NCBI GenBank assembly: GCA_963774415.1
Contig: CAVZEU010000003.1
Location: 930,001-994,000 of the forward strand
Length of the DNA stretch: 64,000 nucleotides
Source: SZUA-36 sp963774415
GTDB taxonomy: Bacteria; Pseudomonadota; Gammaproteobacteria; Xanthomonadales; SZUA-36
Direction of reading: 5' to 3'
Part shown: one piece after another, positions 16,525 through 24,785 of the stretch
Numbering within the stretch: position 1 is the first letter of the stretch
Layout: each line of letters begins with the position of its first letter
Notes under the pieces: generated by a model
What the model saw: the letters and a program-made list of their open reading frames with translations, nothing else
What the model was told of the DNA's origin: nothing
The model's database searches: none
Position numbers and translations under genes: made by a program

Positions 16525-17835
16525 CTAATTCGGGCAGAACTCCCCGCTGTTCTCGAAGACCTTGTCCACGCGCCCCCTCAGGGCATCGTCGCCGATGTTG
16601 TGCGTGAACGTCAGCACCCGGCGTGCGTCATCCGCGGACATCGCGAAACCCTCGATGTTGTAAAACCAGCCCGGGTCGGCCTCATCGCCGAAGACGGCGT
16701 GGACGATCGTATCCGACTTCTCCACCCAGCCCGGAACCGGCAACAGGGTCTCGTCCCATTCGTCCCATGTGATGCAGCCGGGGAAGGTGTTCCAGCGTGA
16801 ATACTCGAAATTGGTGTAGTCGATATACTTGCCCAACCACGGGTTGTCCGGGTCTTCGATCGTTCCGATCTCGGGATTCATATCGGCGAGGCCGAGTATC
16901 TTGTTGACGCGAACGACCACTTCAGCGTCGATACCGGCGCCTTCCTTGTCGTCACCAGCGCCGAGACCGAACGCAGCTGCCAGCACGTAGCTGTAGGTGT
17001 CGAAGGGTGAAACCGGGCTTTGACCGAACAGTACGCCCGGGTCAAAAACGATTTCGTTGGTTTCGACCTGGCCGTTATTGTTGTCGTCCTCCCAGAGCAC
17101 GCCCCAACGGTGGAATTCGCGCATCAGCGCCATGTTGATCAACGGCGAGTCGAAAGTGACCCATTCGGAATCGACCGTGGGACCGGGGACCATCAGCCTG
17201 CCACCCTGGTCCAGTGCCACGATGCCGTCGGCTTTCCTCAGGTTCCTGATCACCTCGTCGCGGTGCCGGTCGAGCACCTTGGCGGGAGAGCGCAGCACGC
17301 TCAAGCGGCCGAGGTCGGCTTCGACGGTGTCATCCGCACAGACGATAATCACATCGCAGTCTTCCACTTCCTCGCTTTCCTCCGCTGTCACGGCCAGCGC
17401 GGGGTCCAGTGCGTCCGGCGGATTGCAAATCTCGGGTACCTCGTACGACTCGGTCGGCCACCAGTTCAATGGCAGCGGATTGCCTTCGGCGTCCAGCGGC
17501 TGCAGGCATCCCATCGAATCCACAACGGGTATGCCGTCCTCGCCGCGCAACAGGTAAACCATGTCGCCGTAGAGATCGCCTTTGCCCGGCTTGTTGCCGC
17601 CACCGTTGCCCTTGCTGCCGCCAACGCCGGAGCCGTTGTTGCCGCCGCCGTCGCCCCCGTTGCCTGCGCCCGGGCCGTTGCCGGCCACGGCCACGGAACC
17701 GGAGTGAAAATCCAGCACCGGCGTGAAGATCAACGGCATTAGCAGTAACGCCGCGGCAATGGAAGCCTTGGTCAGCCAGTCAAATAATTGGCTGCCTGGT
17801 CTGGCTGCCAGGTCAGCTTTGGGTTTTGATTTCAT
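16525..17835 (-). CDS. Large exported glycine/asparagine-rich protein with an EF-hand-like loop, function unknown
   Basis: 436 residues from the ATG at 17835, chosen because AAGGAG lies 8 nt upstream; the frame stays open to 17943 but without a good site. Residues 17-44 form one hydrophobic segment, a signal anchor or long signal peptide. Residues 50-86 are a Gly/Asn-rich linker. The rest is acidic, with cysteines at 110, 137, 160 and 166 and later single ones. Residues 250-261, DDNNNGQVETNE, fit an EF-hand calcium loop (D1, N3, N5, G6, V8, E12). No enzyme motif is recognised. Calcium binding is inference; the family name is unknown to me. Confidence 0.7.
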   Translation of the reverse strand: MKSKPKADLAARPGSQLFDWLTKASIAAALLLMPLIFTPVLDFHSGSVAVAGNGPGAGNGGDGGGNNGSGVGGSKGNGGGNKPGKGDLYGDMVYLLRGEDGIPVVDSMGCLQPLDAEGNPLPLNWWPTESYEVPEICNPPDALDPALAVTAEESEEVEDCDVIIVCADDTVEADLGRLSVLRSPAKVLDRHRDEVIRNLRKADGIVALDQGGRLMVPGPTVDSEWVTFDSPLINMALMREFHRWGVLWEDDNNNGQVETNEIVFDPGVLFGQSPVSPFDTYSYVLAAAFGLGAGDDKEGAGIDAEVVVRVNKILGLADMNPEIGTIEDPDNPWLGKYIDYTNFEYSRWNTFPGCITWDEWDETLLPVPGWVEKSDTIVHAVFGDEADPGWFYNIEGFAMSADDARRVLTFTHNIGDDALRGRVDKVFENSGEFCPN

Positions 17836-18156
17836 GATCTGCTCCTTTTTAAGTCGCACATTTCTCTCCTCGGTCTGGTCATGCTTCGATTGTCCATGGG
17901 TGGCTCTTGAGCGGTATACAGGGACACTCGCAGATGGCCTCACAACGACGATAACAAGGTGCGATTAACCTAATCTGAAACCGAATATAAGGCGCGGTTA
18001 AGGTTCGTGATTCCGGGCCATGACACTGCCGGCCTGGGTGTTCGTGTACGCGCCTGAACAGGCTCGAAGCTTGATTTAGGTCAGGACCTGTCCCGGGCAG
18101 GGGGTGCAGAATATATTGGATAGTTGCGGCTTACTTCCATTTCGGGGAGACGGTTC
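17836..18156. promoter_or_regulatory. Divergent intergenic region with a small palindrome
   Basis: This 321-bp gap separates the minus-strand exported protein from the plus-strand response regulator, so it should hold both promoters. AGGTC-AG-GACCT at 18078-18089 is a perfect short palindrome. TATATT lies near 18113, but no well-spaced -35 partner was found. A PhoP-like direct repeat was considered and rejected because the spacing is wrong. Confidence 0.35.
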
Positions 18157-18828
18157 GTGAGAGTTCTGGTCGTTGAAGACAATGATGATGTCGCCAGGCA
18201 GATCAGAACCGCGCTTACCCGGGAAAAGTACGTTGTGGACATTGCGCGCGATGGCGAGGGCGGTCAGTTTCTGGGCGAAACCGAGCCCTACGATGCGATC
18301 ATCCTCGACCTTAGCCTGCCGAAGAAGGATGGCTTGAGCGTCCTGCAGCACTGGCGCTCAGGCGGGAGCGCTGTGCCTGTGCTGATACTGACGTCACGCA
18401 ACACCTGGCGGGAAAAAGTCACGGGGCTGCGTGCCGGTGCCGACGACTACCTGCCCAAGCCCTTTGAATTCGAAGAACTCCTGGCACGTTTGGAGGCCCT
18501 GATACGGCGTGCTTCCGGTCACGCCAGCCCTGTCCTCAGGTGTGGGAATGTCAAGCTGGACGCCAATAGCGCGCGTGTTACCGTGAATGGTGACCTGGTC
18601 GATCTGACCGCGCTTGAATACAGAACCCTCCATTACCTGATGCAGCACGAGGGCAAGGTCGTCTCCAAGACCGAATTGACCGAGCATATCTACGACCAGA
18701 GTTTCGATCGTGACTCCAATGTCATCGAAGTCCTGATAAACCGTTTGCGCGGTAAACTGAGGCCGGACCTGATCAGCACCCGCAGGGGCCTCGGTTACCA
18801 ACTGGCCAACCCTGAAAACCATGCGTAG
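18157..18828 (+). CDS. OmpR/PhoP-family response regulator
   Basis: 223 residues from GTG 18157, with GGGGAGA 6-12 nt upstream; a TTG at 18124 is less likely. The receiver domain (1-115) has the acidic pair near residues 8-9, phospho-acceptor Asp51 in IILDLSLP, and the conserved lysine in YLPKPFEFEEL. The C-terminal winged-helix domain contains LTALEYRTLHYLM, HIYDQSFDRDSNVIEV and RRGLGYQL. The sequence resembles PhoP/QseB subtypes. Its end overlaps the kinase start, so the two are co-translated. Targets and signal are unknown. Confidence 0.92.
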   Translation: MRVLVVEDNDDVARQIRTALTREKYVVDIARDGEGGQFLGETEPYDAIILDLSLPKKDGLSVLQHWRSGGSAVPVLILTSRNTWREKVTGLRAGADDYLPKPFEFEELLARLEALIRRASGHASPVLRCGNVKLDANSARVTVNGDLVDLTALEYRTLHYLMQHEGKVVSKTELTEHIYDQSFDRDSNVIEVLINRLRGKLRPDLISTRRGLGYQLANPENHA

Positions 18829-20152
18829 GTCGCTCACAACCCGCATCGTCGCCATGTCCGTCATCTGGATCACCCTGGCGCTGGTGGTGACCGCCCTTAT
18901 TCTGAGCCGTCTTTACCGTGACCACATCGAGGAGCACTTCGACGCCCACGTGTTCAACCACGTCGAGGAGTTGGTGGCGGCAGTCGAGGTAGGACCGGAT
19001 GGGGCCGTGAAACTGGCAGGACGGCCGACGGACCCCCATTTCTATCGTTTGAATTCCGGCTGGTACTGGGAGGTCCTGCGGCAGGGCCAGGTCCTGGAGA
19101 AGTCTGCTTCGCTCGGTGCGAGCGACCTGGACCTGAAAGCGTTGGAACTCGGGGAGACCCGCGGGATTCAGACCGTTAAAGGCCCGTTGGGTGAAAAGTT
19201 GCGGGCGCACGTGATGGACGTCAGCTATCCCAACAATGCAGGAGCGCTCAAGTTCGTGGCCACGGTACCGGACATGCAGATAGCGGATGACGTGTCCGAG
19301 TTCGCTGGTCATATTCTGACGAGCTTCCTGGTGCTGGGAACCGGCCTGGCGTTGGCGGTCATCGTGCAGGTCCGGCTGGCGCTGAAACCGCTGAAGGCCC
19401 TCAAGTTCGAAATCGGTGAAGTGAAGATGGGCACGTCCAAAAGACTGTCACACGAATATCCGCAGGACATACAACCGCTGGCCGACGAATTGAACCACCT
19501 GCTGGATCACAACCAGGTGGTGTTGAAACGAGCGAGAAACCAGATGGCGGACCTCGCCCACGCGGTCAAGAATCCGCTCACGGTCATCCGCAACGAAGCC
19601 CGCAATCTGCCCACCGAGGCGGGTCAGCTGATCCTCGACCAGTCCCATGTCATGGCGAGCAGCATCGATCATTGTCTTTCGAGCGCACGGATTTCCGGTA
19701 AGGGAGACCTGATCGGCTACCGCACCGACATGCACGGCGTGATCGAAGACTTGACATTCGCCGTTGAGAGTATCTACAAGGAGCGCGGCATCGAAATCGA
19801 GGTGTCTGTCAAGGAGCAAAGTTGCTTTCGCGGCGAATCCCAGGATATCGAGGAGATGGCCGGAAATTTGATCGATAATGCATGTAAATGGGCAAACAGC
19901 CGGGTCGCCGTGCGTTGCGAGACCGACGGCGACCGGCTTCGAATCGTCGTCGAGGACGATGGACCGGGCATTCCCGACAAGGACCTCGAGCGTGTTCTCA
20001 ACCGGGGGCAAAAGCTGGATGAGAGCAAACCTGGCTATGGTCACGGCCTCAGCATCGTGAACGAAATTGCCAATTTGTATGGCGGTTCACTCAGGCTGGA
20101 CAGGAGCGCGTTCGGCGGCTTGCGGGCCAGCCTGGACTTGCCGGCTGCCTAG
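18821..20152 (+). CDS. Membrane sensor histidine kinase, PhoQ-like
   Basis: 443 residues. Two transmembrane segments (about 8-28 and 165-185) flank a periplasmic sensor of about 135 residues. The H box DLAHAVKNPLTVIRNEA puts the phospho-acceptor at His247. N box NLIDNACKW, G1 VEDDGPGIPD and G2 GYGHGLSIV are intact, so the kinase should be active. It overlaps the upstream response regulator by 8 bases, forming a cognate pair. Resemblance to PhoQ is by layout and kinase-domain motifs; the ligand cannot be told. Confidence 0.92.
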   Translation: MRRSLTTRIVAMSVIWITLALVVTALILSRLYRDHIEEHFDAHVFNHVEELVAAVEVGPDGAVKLAGRPTDPHFYRLNSGWYWEVLRQGQVLEKSASLGASDLDLKALELGETRGIQTVKGPLGEKLRAHVMDVSYPNNAGALKFVATVPDMQIADDVSEFAGHILTSFLVLGTGLALAVIVQVRLALKPLKALKFEIGEVKMGTSKRLSHEYPQDIQPLADELNHLLDHNQVVLKRARNQMADLAHAVKNPLTVIRNEARNLPTEAGQLILDQSHVMASSIDHCLSSARISGKGDLIGYRTDMHGVIEDLTFAVESIYKERGIEIEVSVKEQSCFRGESQDIEEMAGNLIDNACKWANSRVAVRCETDGDRLRIVVEDDGPGIPDKDLERVLNRGQKLDESKPGYGHGLSIVNEIANLYGGSLRLDRSAFGGLRASLDLPAA

Positions 20153-20321
20153 TTGCGGCCAGGCTGCCGCGCGCCCGGCGCCACGATAAAACATTCCCGG
20201 GCGAGCCATCCAGCGCAACCAGTCCCGCGTCACTTCCAATGATCCGGAGGAACCCGCTACGCCGCGTACGCCGGCGTAACAGGCCGGGTTTCGATGCTTG
20301 CTTTCCACCCGATCGGGCCGC

Positions 20322-21407
20322 CTACCATGGCCTGGCGGTGCCGGGCCCGGCGGCGGCGTTCCTGATTCCGGGCAGCGCCGCGGGAATGTCCACCCCGAGT
20401 TCGCCAGCGAGCATCTTGAGGCCGACACACACGTGACCCGGGAGATCCAGGCCGTGTTCCGCCGTATCCCGTTGCCGTTGTTTGGCCGCAGCGCCGGGCA
20501 AGCGGGCGCCCCCACGCTTCAGATAGGCGGCCAAAGCGGCGATACGCCCGCCGATTTCTTCCCGTCGCACGAACTTCAGGGGGTCGACGAACAGGAACAT
20601 TGCGGCATTGCTGAACCATTCGGGGTCATGCTCGCCGGCCATCAGTCCGCCGGCGATTCCGCCGAGGACCTCGGCGATCACGGCCAGGGCGTAGCCCTTG
20701 TGCCCGCTCACCCGTCCGCCCAGCGGCAACAACGCGCCGCTGCCGTCGATAAAATCCCGGGCATCGGTCAAGGGGGCGCCGTCTTTTCCGGTCGTCCATT
20801 CCGGATGCAGCGGAGCACCGCTGAGCGCATGTTCCTGGATGACGGCCCCCGCGACCTGGCTGGTCGCGAAATCGACGATGATATCGGACGCGGCCTCATC
20901 GAACACAGGCACGCCAAACGCGATTGGATTGGTGGACAACATGCGCTGGTTGCCGCCGCAGGGAGCGACGTTTCTGGCGCCGCCGCCGCTGTTGCAAAAA
21001 GCCAGGAACAGCAGCCCCCCGGAGGTTGCCATCTGCGCCCATTCCCCCAGGCGCCCGAGGTGCCCGCCATTGCAAATGCCGATGGCGGCGACACCGCTCG
21101 CACGCGCTTTTTCGGCACCCGAGCGGACCGCCAGCGCACCGGCGAGTTGGCCAAAGCCGTTGCGGCCATCGACCCGGGCGACGGCCCCCCGGGACCCGCC
21201 CAGGCAGGGCCGGGCCAGCGGGTCCAGTGCCCCGGCCGCGATCATGTTCGCGTACAACGGGAGCAAACCGGTACCGTGGGTAAAGCACCCAAGTCGGTCG
21301 GCGGCGAGCAACGATTCGGCCACCCTCGCGGCAGTGTCGGGGGGTGCGCCGAGTGCGCGCAGCATGTCTTGGGCAAGCGCCTCGAGCCGTTCAATATCCA
21401 GCGCCAT
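20322..21407 (-). CDS. Malate/L-lactate-type NAD(P)-dependent dehydrogenase (Ldh_2 family)
   Basis: 361 residues. The family (YlbC/ComC/sulfolactate dehydrogenase type) oxidises 2-hydroxy acids with NAD(P) and does not have a Rossmann fold. Seen: AESLLAADRLGCFTHGTGLL with the catalytic histidine near residue 44, GVAAIGICNGGHLGRLGEWA, MLSTNPIAFGVP, and GHKGYALAVIAEVL. Substrate (malate, lactate, ureidoglycolate, sulfolactate) cannot be decided. It converges on the kinase gene and is divergent from the SnoaL-like gene. Confidence 0.85.
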   Translation of the reverse strand: MALDIERLEALAQDMLRALGAPPDTAARVAESLLAADRLGCFTHGTGLLPLYANMIAAGALDPLARPCLGGSRGAVARVDGRNGFGQLAGALAVRSGAEKARASGVAAIGICNGGHLGRLGEWAQMATSGGLLFLAFCNSGGGARNVAPCGGNQRMLSTNPIAFGVPVFDEAASDIIVDFATSQVAGAVIQEHALSGAPLHPEWTTGKDGAPLTDARDFIDGSGALLPLGGRVSGHKGYALAVIAEVLGGIAGGLMAGEHDPEWFSNAAMFLFVDPLKFVRREEIGGRIAALAAYLKRGGARLPGAAAKQRQRDTAEHGLDLPGHVCVGLKMLAGELGVDIPAALPGIRNAAAGPGTARPW

Positions 21408-21500
21408 GTCACACTATCCCCAAAGCCTTCGAGTTGTTAATGTAGCATGCTTGCGGGGCCGGACCGCATTGCGATTTCAGCGGTGAAGGAGAAAGACGGC

Positions 21501-21893
21501 ATGACGTCCATGACAGCGAAACAACTGCGCGCCCTTCTGCAGGACATCTATTTCGACAGCATCGACGGCGGCGACGCCGACAAGGCCGTGCGGGCCTTTA
21601 CGGCAGATGTGGCGTGGTCTCACTACCAGGTTTGGGAACACCACGGCCATATGCGCAACCGCGCGGATGTGTTCGAGGGCCGGGGACAGGTGCGGGACTT
21701 CTTGGCCAATCGCATCAACGATATGCAGGTTGAAGGGATACGGCACCAGGTAACGCAGGCCATCGTGCAGGGGGACGAAGGTGCTTTCCGGGCCGAAGTC
21801 GTGGGCGTTAGCGGAACCAGCATGCGGTTCTTCGGTTGGGTGGAGCTCAGGGACGGCCGCATTTGCAGGTACATCGTCGGGCCGGAGCCGTAG
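21501..21893 (+). CDS. SnoaL-like / NTF2-fold protein
   Basis: 130 residues from ATG 21501, with AAGGAG 9 nt upstream; the frame opens earlier at 21447 without a site. The pattern LLQDIYFDSIDGGDADKAVRAF, then a FEGRGQVRDFLANRI segment and a C-terminal GWVELRDGRICRYIVG fits the cone-shaped NTF2/SnoaL fold used for ligand binding or isomerase-type reactions. No catalytic residues can be assigned. It stands alone between a divergent dehydrogenase and convergent feoB. Confidence 0.7.
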   Translation: MTSMTAKQLRALLQDIYFDSIDGGDADKAVRAFTADVAWSHYQVWEHHGHMRNRADVFEGRGQVRDFLANRINDMQVEGIRHQVTQAIVQGDEGAFRAEVVGVSGTSMRFFGWVELRDGRICRYIVGPEP

Positions 21894-21905
21894 CCAGCCG
21901 GGGCC

Positions 21906-24062
21906 CTAGATCAGGTTGCCCGCCTGGTAAATCAAAAGGGCGCCGGTATAGCCGATGGCGGTCATGTAGGTCCAGGCGAACAGCGGCCAACGCCAGCTAT
22001 TGGTTTCACGGCGTATGGTCGCAATCGTGGCCGCACATTGCAGGCACCAGGCGTAGAAAATCAGCAACCCCAACACCATCGGCAAGGTAAAAATCAAGGA
22101 GCCGTCCGGCCAGCGCACCGATTTCAGCCTGTCGGCCAGGCTGAGGTCATCGCTGTCCGAGCCCACCGCATAGATCGTGCCCATGACGGCGACGACGACT
22201 TCACGGGCCGGGAAGCCGGCGATCACGGCGGACGATACGCGCCAGTCCCAGCCCAGGGGGCGGAAAACCGGCTCGATCGTCCGGCCGATGCGGCCCAGCC
22301 AACTCTGCGAAAGTTGTGCCGCGGCCCGTTGGCGTTCGATTTCAACCTGTGCGGTCGGGCTGCCCGCCATGTTGCCGGGAGTGAAATCCGCGGCGCCCAT
22401 GCGCGGGAAATACGCCAGCACCCAAACGATGATCGCGACCATGACGATGATCGATCCGGCGCGTTTGAGAAAGATCTTGACACGGTCCAGCAGCTTGATG
22501 GCGACGGTCTGCAGGTTGGGTCGCCGAAACTCCGGCAAGGCCAGCACGAAGCGTGGTTTGGGTCCCCGCAGCGCCGTGGATTTGAGCAACAGGGCCGTGC
22601 CCAGGCCGCCGATGATACCGAGCATGTAGAGCCCCATCAGCACCAGGCCCTGCAGGTTCAGCCAGCCCACCGAGCGGTTCGGGATAAAGGCGGCGATCAG
22701 CAGCGCATAGATCGGCAAGCGGGCGGAACAGGTCATGAACGGAGCCGCCAGAATCGTGGCGATGCGGTCTTTACGGTCTGGAATGACGCGTGTGGCCATG
22801 ATGGCGGGCACCGCGCAGGCAAAGCTGGAAAGCATCGGGATGACCGATTGGCCGGACAGGCCCACCGAGCGCATGACGCGGTCCATCAGAAACGACGTCC
22901 GCGCGAGATAACCGGTGTCCTCCAGCACGATGATAAACAGGAACAGGATCAAAATTTGCGGCAGGAAGACCACGACGCTGCCTACGCCGGCGATGACACC
23001 ATCGGCCAGGAAACTGCTGAGTGCATTTTTTCCCAGCAGCCCGATCACCGCCTGCCCCAGGCCCGATGTGGCGCCGTCGATCAGGTCCATCAGTGGCGTG
23101 GCCCAGGAGAAAACCGCCTGGAAAACCAGCAGCAGGACCACGAAAAACAGCAGCGTGGCCGGCCACGGGCGATTGCTCCAGCGCGCCAGCCTGGCACCGA
23201 GCTTGAGGTAAAGCGGCGCCTGCTCCTGGACTTTCCCGATGACCTGCCGGACCCAACCGTAGCGATGGCGCGCTTCGACCGCCTGCGGCGGTTCATGACC
23301 GAACAACTGTTCACGCGCGGCCCGCAGTTGTGGCTCGCCGAGCTGCGCCTCCAGCCTCGCCGCCAGTTCCTTTGGCATGCCCAGCAATGCCTGGATGACG
23401 TCGATACGCTGCCAGCCCTGGTCAAGCTTTTGCGCCAACGCCTGCGCCGTGCGGCTGAGTTCGGGCCACGATGCCGGCAACGGCGGTGGGGTAACGGACT
23501 GTATTTGGCTGATGGCCGCCTTCAATTCGTCCAGCCCCTGGCCGCTGATACCGCTGACCGGACAAACGGGGACACCGCCCAGTTCGTGCTGCAATCGGCT
23601 GCAGTCGATCGTGATGCCGCCGGCTGCCGCCGCGTCCATCATGGTCAGCGCGACGACCGTTGGCAATTGCAATTCGAGCAGTTGTTCGAGCAGGTAGAGC
23701 CCCTGGTAGATGTGGGTGGCGTCGATGACGACCAAAAGACCGTTCGGGTGGCCCAGCCCGGGCACGCGCCCCAGTGTAACGTCGACCGCGATGCGCTCGT
23801 CGGCTGAATTGCCGTCGAGGCTGTAGATACCGGGAAGGTCGATCAGGTTGATCGCACTGTCTTCCAGTTGCATGGTGCCCTGGTGCTTTTCCACCGTGAC
23901 ACCGGGATAGTTCGCGGTCGTCTGGCGCAGACCCGTCAGTCGATTGAATAGCGTGCTCTTGCCGGAGTTCGGGTTGCCGATGACGGCGATGGAAGCGCGT
24001 GGCTTGTGGCGGATTCCGATTTTGTTGAGCGGTATTTTTACGACTTCGGTATTAGAAGCCAT
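21906..24062 (-). CDS. feoB: Ferrous iron transporter FeoB
   Basis: 718 residues from the ATG at 24062 (E. coli 773). FeoB imports Fe(II) across the inner membrane. N-terminal G domain: G1 GNPNSGKS (30-37), switch NYPGVTVEK (51-59), G3 DLPG (75-78). The G4 position reads TMMD (140-143) where NxxD is usual. The membrane part contains LPQILILFLFIIVLEDTGYLA-type Gate motifs and a second gate with FAWTYMTA near the end, with about ten membrane helices. Upstream in-frame codons cover the feoA-feoB spacer and show no FeoB homology. The start codon lies inside a 20-bp inverted repeat. Confidence 0.95.
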   Translation of the reverse strand: MASNTEVVKIPLNKIGIRHKPRASIAVIGNPNSGKSTLFNRLTGLRQTTANYPGVTVEKHQGTMQLEDSAINLIDLPGIYSLDGNSADERIAVDVTLGRVPGLGHPNGLLVVIDATHIYQGLYLLEQLLELQLPTVVALTMMDAAAAGGITIDCSRLQHELGGVPVCPVSGISGQGLDELKAAISQIQSVTPPPLPASWPELSRTAQALAQKLDQGWQRIDVIQALLGMPKELAARLEAQLGEPQLRAAREQLFGHEPPQAVEARHRYGWVRQVIGKVQEQAPLYLKLGARLARWSNRPWPATLLFFVVLLLVFQAVFSWATPLMDLIDGATSGLGQAVIGLLGKNALSSFLADGVIAGVGSVVVFLPQILILFLFIIVLEDTGYLARTSFLMDRVMRSVGLSGQSVIPMLSSFACAVPAIMATRVIPDRKDRIATILAAPFMTCSARLPIYALLIAAFIPNRSVGWLNLQGLVLMGLYMLGIIGGLGTALLLKSTALRGPKPRFVLALPEFRRPNLQTVAIKLLDRVKIFLKRAGSIIVMVAIIVWVLAYFPRMGAADFTPGNMAGSPTAQVEIERQRAAAQLSQSWLGRIGRTIEPVFRPLGWDWRVSSAVIAGFPAREVVVAVMGTIYAVGSDSDDLSLADRLKSVRWPDGSLIFTLPMVLGLLIFYAWCLQCAATIATIRRETNSWRWPLFAWTYMTAIGYTGALLIYQAGNLI

Positions 24063-24326
24063 CTCAAGTACCCGCGTATGCCGCGTTATCGGCCAGTTGG
24101 TTCGAGTGCCAGGCGGCGTGCGGGTCACGGTAGCACAGTCTACGGGGGCCGCGCGACAACGCCGCAATCGGGTCATCTGGCCATAACCCAGCGGGCTGCC
24201 AATGATTTTCCACCCGGGCGGCACCATTGCTCCTTGAAGTACCGTCAAAGTACATCGGCGTCGCGTTGGCACCACCGGCTCGAAAAATTATTTGGCAGCG
24301 CGACGCACGCGGGTACTTGAGATGGC
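24058..24326 (-). repeat. Inverted repeat bounding the feoA-feoB spacer
   Basis: GCCATCTCAAGTACCCGCGT at 24058-24077 is repeated perfectly in inverted form at 24307-24326, and a TAGA lies one base outside each arm. The arms bound about 230 bp of non-coding DNA. In the feoAB transcript the first arm starts two bases after the feoA stop, and the second covers the feoB start codon and the bases before it. The spacer is either a small mobile-element remnant or an RNA element that can hide the feoB start; both are inference. Confidence 0.75.
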
Positions 24327-24328
24327 AT

Positions 24329-24565
24329 CTAGTCACTTTCGCTTATCCGGGCGATCCTGATTTGTCGCGCCTGTTCTTTTCTGACTGATACCTTGCTGCC
24401 GAAGAAATGCACTTCCAGCGGGTCTCCGCCAATCGCGATATTTTCCAGCCGTACGCGGATATCTTCGACCATCCCGAGGATCATCAGCTGGATCACCGCC
24501 GGGTCCGACGTGTTGATTGACTTGACGATAGCGCTGTCGCCGGGTTTGAGGTCTGCGAGTGTCAT
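24329..24565 (-). CDS. feoA: Ferrous iron transport protein A
   Basis: 78 residues from ATG 24565 (E. coli 75). FeoA is a cytosolic SH3-like protein needed for FeoB function. MTLADLKPGDSAIVKSI, the central LGMVEDIRVRLENIAIGGDPLEV and VRKEQARQI fit the family. The frame stays open to 24604, but that extension runs into the Fur-like box. It lies 266 bp upstream of feoB, an unusually wide gap for this pair. Confidence 0.93.
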   Translation of the reverse strand: MTLADLKPGDSAIVKSINTSDPAVIQLMILGMVEDIRVRLENIAIGGDPLEVHFFGSKVSVRKEQARQIRIARISESD

Positions 24566-24586
24566 CGGTTGTCCAATTTCGATGTA

Positions 24587-24622
24587 AATGAGAGTTATTC
24601 TCATTAACTAGGGGCATTTTAA
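24587..24622 (-). promoter_or_regulatory. Fur-like box and -10 element of feoAB
   Basis: AATGAGA-GTTAT-TCTCATT at 24587-24605 is a perfect 7-5-7 dyad resembling the 19-bp Fur box. TTAAAAT at 24616-24622 (read on the minus strand) is a likely -10 just upstream, so bound Fur would cover the start of transcription. This predicts repression of feoAB when iron is plentiful. Confidence 0.7.
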
Positions 24623-24785
24623 AGCAAATCCAAATTGAAAAGAAATGATCCTGATCAAGTAACCCGAACATCGTGGCGGTATCGCGGATGCCGGCCCAGA
24701 ATAGCCGCGTCCGGGTGCCGGGCCGGGTTGAAAGGCGCCGCTTGCGCTGCGTTTCGAGGGCAAACCTAGCCTGGGCGCGTTGGCT

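Noticed and set aside
17960..18015. PhoP box in the divergent region (GGTTT..AGGTTA on the minus strand)
   Set aside because: Half-site spacing is 12 instead of 11 and the hexamers are poor matches.
22038..23807. 589-codon plus-strand frame opposite feoB
   Set aside because: Low-complexity His/Gln/Arg translation, fully antisense to a well-conserved feoB.
24064..24336. 90-codon minus-strand frame in the feoA-feoB spacer as a possible feoC
   Set aside because: No winged-helix or cysteine pattern of FeoC; it spans both inverted-repeat arms and no ribosome site is seen.
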